Below, piece after piece: positions 6,454 through 6,888 of a DNA stretch of 6,888 bases. The DNA is from Solirubrobacterales bacterium. GTDB lineage: Bacteria; Actinomycetota; Thermoleophilia; Solirubrobacterales; Solirubrobacteraceae. The stretch lies in the NCBI GenBank assembly GCA_016215085.1, contig JACRMD010000178.1, positions 1 to 6,888 of the forward strand, written 5' to 3'. Below the pieces are notes generated by a model. It was not told the origin of the DNA. It was given only the letters and a program-made list of their open reading frames with translations, and did not search any database. A program made the position numbers and the translations under genes. Within the stretch, counting starts at the first letter, position 1; every line of letters starts with the position of its first letter.

Positions 6454-6459
6454 CCTCCC
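6454..6459 (-). promoter_or_regulatory. Strong Shine-Dalgarno motif of the FAD oxidoreductase
   Basis: On the minus strand GGGAGG ends 5 bases before the ATG at 6448. It decides the start in favour of 6448 over the in-frame ATG at 6511, which has no purine-rich motif in front of it. Confidence 0.7.
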
Positions 6460-6493
6460 GGTGGTCGCGTGTGGTCACGGCCACGCTGCCAGC

Positions 6494-6509
6494 GCCGGAC
6501 GGCTCCGGC
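6494..6509 (-). promoter_or_regulatory. Inverted repeat in the oxidoreductase leader
   Basis: GCCGGA and TCCGGC form a perfect 6-bp stem with a 4-base loop, 46-61 bases upstream of the oxidoreductase ATG. A second, shorter dyad, GGCGG-AA-CCGCC, sits beside it at 6513-6524. Either may be an RNA hairpin in the leader or part of a protein-binding site. Short GC stems are common by chance in such DNA, so the function is uncertain. Confidence 0.25.
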
Positions 6510-6545
6510 ATCGGCGGAACCGCCCAACCGGCCGCGGCGGTCGCG

Positions 6546-6561
6546 TGGGTGAGATCACCCA
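6546..6561. promoter_or_regulatory. 16-base dyad, candidate operator between LuxR regulator and FAD oxidoreductase
   Basis: TGGGTGA-GA-TCACCCA has exact 7-base arms around a 2-base centre. It lies 11 bases past the regulator's stop codon and about 98 bases before the oxidoreductase ATG. The 2-base centre and the lack of a following T run argue against a terminator. The size and symmetry suit a dimeric HTH regulator such as the LuxR-type protein encoded next to it. The link to that regulator is inference. Confidence 0.45.
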
Positions 6562-6571
6562 GTCCGGCCGC

Positions 6572-6888
6572 TCAGACGAGCTCGTGCTCGTAGGCGAAGG
6601 CGGTCGCCGCGGCGCGCGAGGGCGCGCCGACCTTGGCGAGGATGTTGCTCACGTGCCGGTCCACGGTGCGTTCGCTGAGGACCAGCTCGGCGGCGATCGC
6701 CTTGTTGGTCCGGCCCCCGGCGACCATCCGGAGGATCTCAAGCTCGCGCGCGGTGAGCCCGTGATCGGCGCCGCGTGCCGCGAGCGCTCGCGTGCGCGCG
6801 GCGTCCGGCCCGGCGCCGAGGGCGGCGAACGCGGCGCGGGCGGCCTCGAGCTCCAGGACGGCGGTGTCCTCGTCCCCCAGGGCGCGGC
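6572..6888 (-). CDS. LuxR-type (GerE HTH) transcriptional regulator, C-terminal end only
   Basis: The last 104 residues of a DNA-binding regulator whose start lies beyond the right edge. The frame is open to position 6888. Visible residues 42-104 are a textbook LuxR/GerE helix-turn-helix: HGLTARELEILRMVAGGRTN, KAIAAELVLSERTVDRHVSN (recognition helix) and ILAKVGAPSRAAATAFA, ending YEHELV. The 20 or so residues before the linker (LELEAARAAFAALGAGPDAA) look like the final TPR-like helix seen at the end of large LuxR regulators with ATPase/TPR regions, instead of a response-regulator receiver domain. So the full protein may be of the large ATP-binding (LAL/MalT-like) or TPR kind, but the defining parts are not in view. 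It reads toward the FAD oxidoreductase with a 123-base gap, and could regulate it or itself. Confidence 0.88.
   Translation of the reverse strand, partial: RALGDEDTAVLELEAARAAFAALGAGPDAARTRALAARGADHGLTARELEILRMVAGGRTNKAIAAELVLSERTVDRHVSNILAKVGAPSRAAATAFAYEHELV

Noticed and set aside
6449..6511. Start of the oxidoreductase at the upstream ATG (6511)
   Set aside because: No ribosome-binding motif precedes 6511 and the extra 21 residues match nothing in the family. The ATG at 6448 has GGGAGG at 5 bases.
6546..6561. Dyad as a rho-independent terminator of the LuxR gene
   Set aside because: The centre of 2 bases is too tight, the stem is short and no T run follows on the transcribed strand.

Overview
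This is a very GC-rich (roughly 70% or more), densely packed chromosomal window with strong G/C preference at third codon positions. It is typical of a high-GC actinobacterium. The make-up of the genes (a compact class III-type PHA synthase, an actinobacterial AMP-binding acyl-CoA synthetase, a LuxR/FAD-oxidase pair) would fit the Thermoleophilia/Solirubrobacterales. That placement is an inference from gene style, not from a marker gene. No rRNA, tRNA, CRISPR array, insertion sequence or prophage gene is visible. No stretch above about 125 bases lacks a gene.

Layout from left to right. (1) Positions 1-1386, minus strand: a translationally coupled membrane pair, an NfeD-family protein (910-1386) followed by a slipin/stomatin-type SPFH (band 7) protein (1-913, running off the left edge). 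(2) Positions 1387-1500: a 114-base divergent control region. (3) Positions 1501-5028, plus strand: a four-gene cassette with 4-, 4- and 1-base overlaps. It encodes an AMP-forming long-chain acyl-CoA synthetase, a 107-residue coiled-coil protein resembling the C-terminal end of PhaE/phasin-type PHA-synthase partners, a class III-like PHA synthase catalytic subunit (triad C150-D304-H333), and a GNAT acetyltransferase. (4) Positions 5018-6448, minus strand: a BBE-type FAD-linked oxidoreductase whose 3' end overlaps the GNAT gene by 11 bases, tail to tail. (5) Positions 6449-6571: a leader rich in inverted repeats, including a 16-base dyad. (6) Positions 6572-6888, minus strand: the C-terminal LuxR-type HTH end of a larger regulator, cut by the right edge.

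A plausible reading of the central cassette is that the synthetase activates fatty acids to acyl-CoA, and the PhaC-like enzyme polymerises hydroxyacyl-CoA (after oxidation or hydration by enzymes encoded elsewhere). The small coiled-coil protein would be its partner or granule anchor, and the GNAT an accessory or regulatory enzyme. The most noteworthy item is that small protein: if it really is the synthase's partner, it is an unusually small PhaE/PhaR equivalent. The LuxR regulator sits directly upstream of the FAD oxidoreductase and may control it through the dyad between them.
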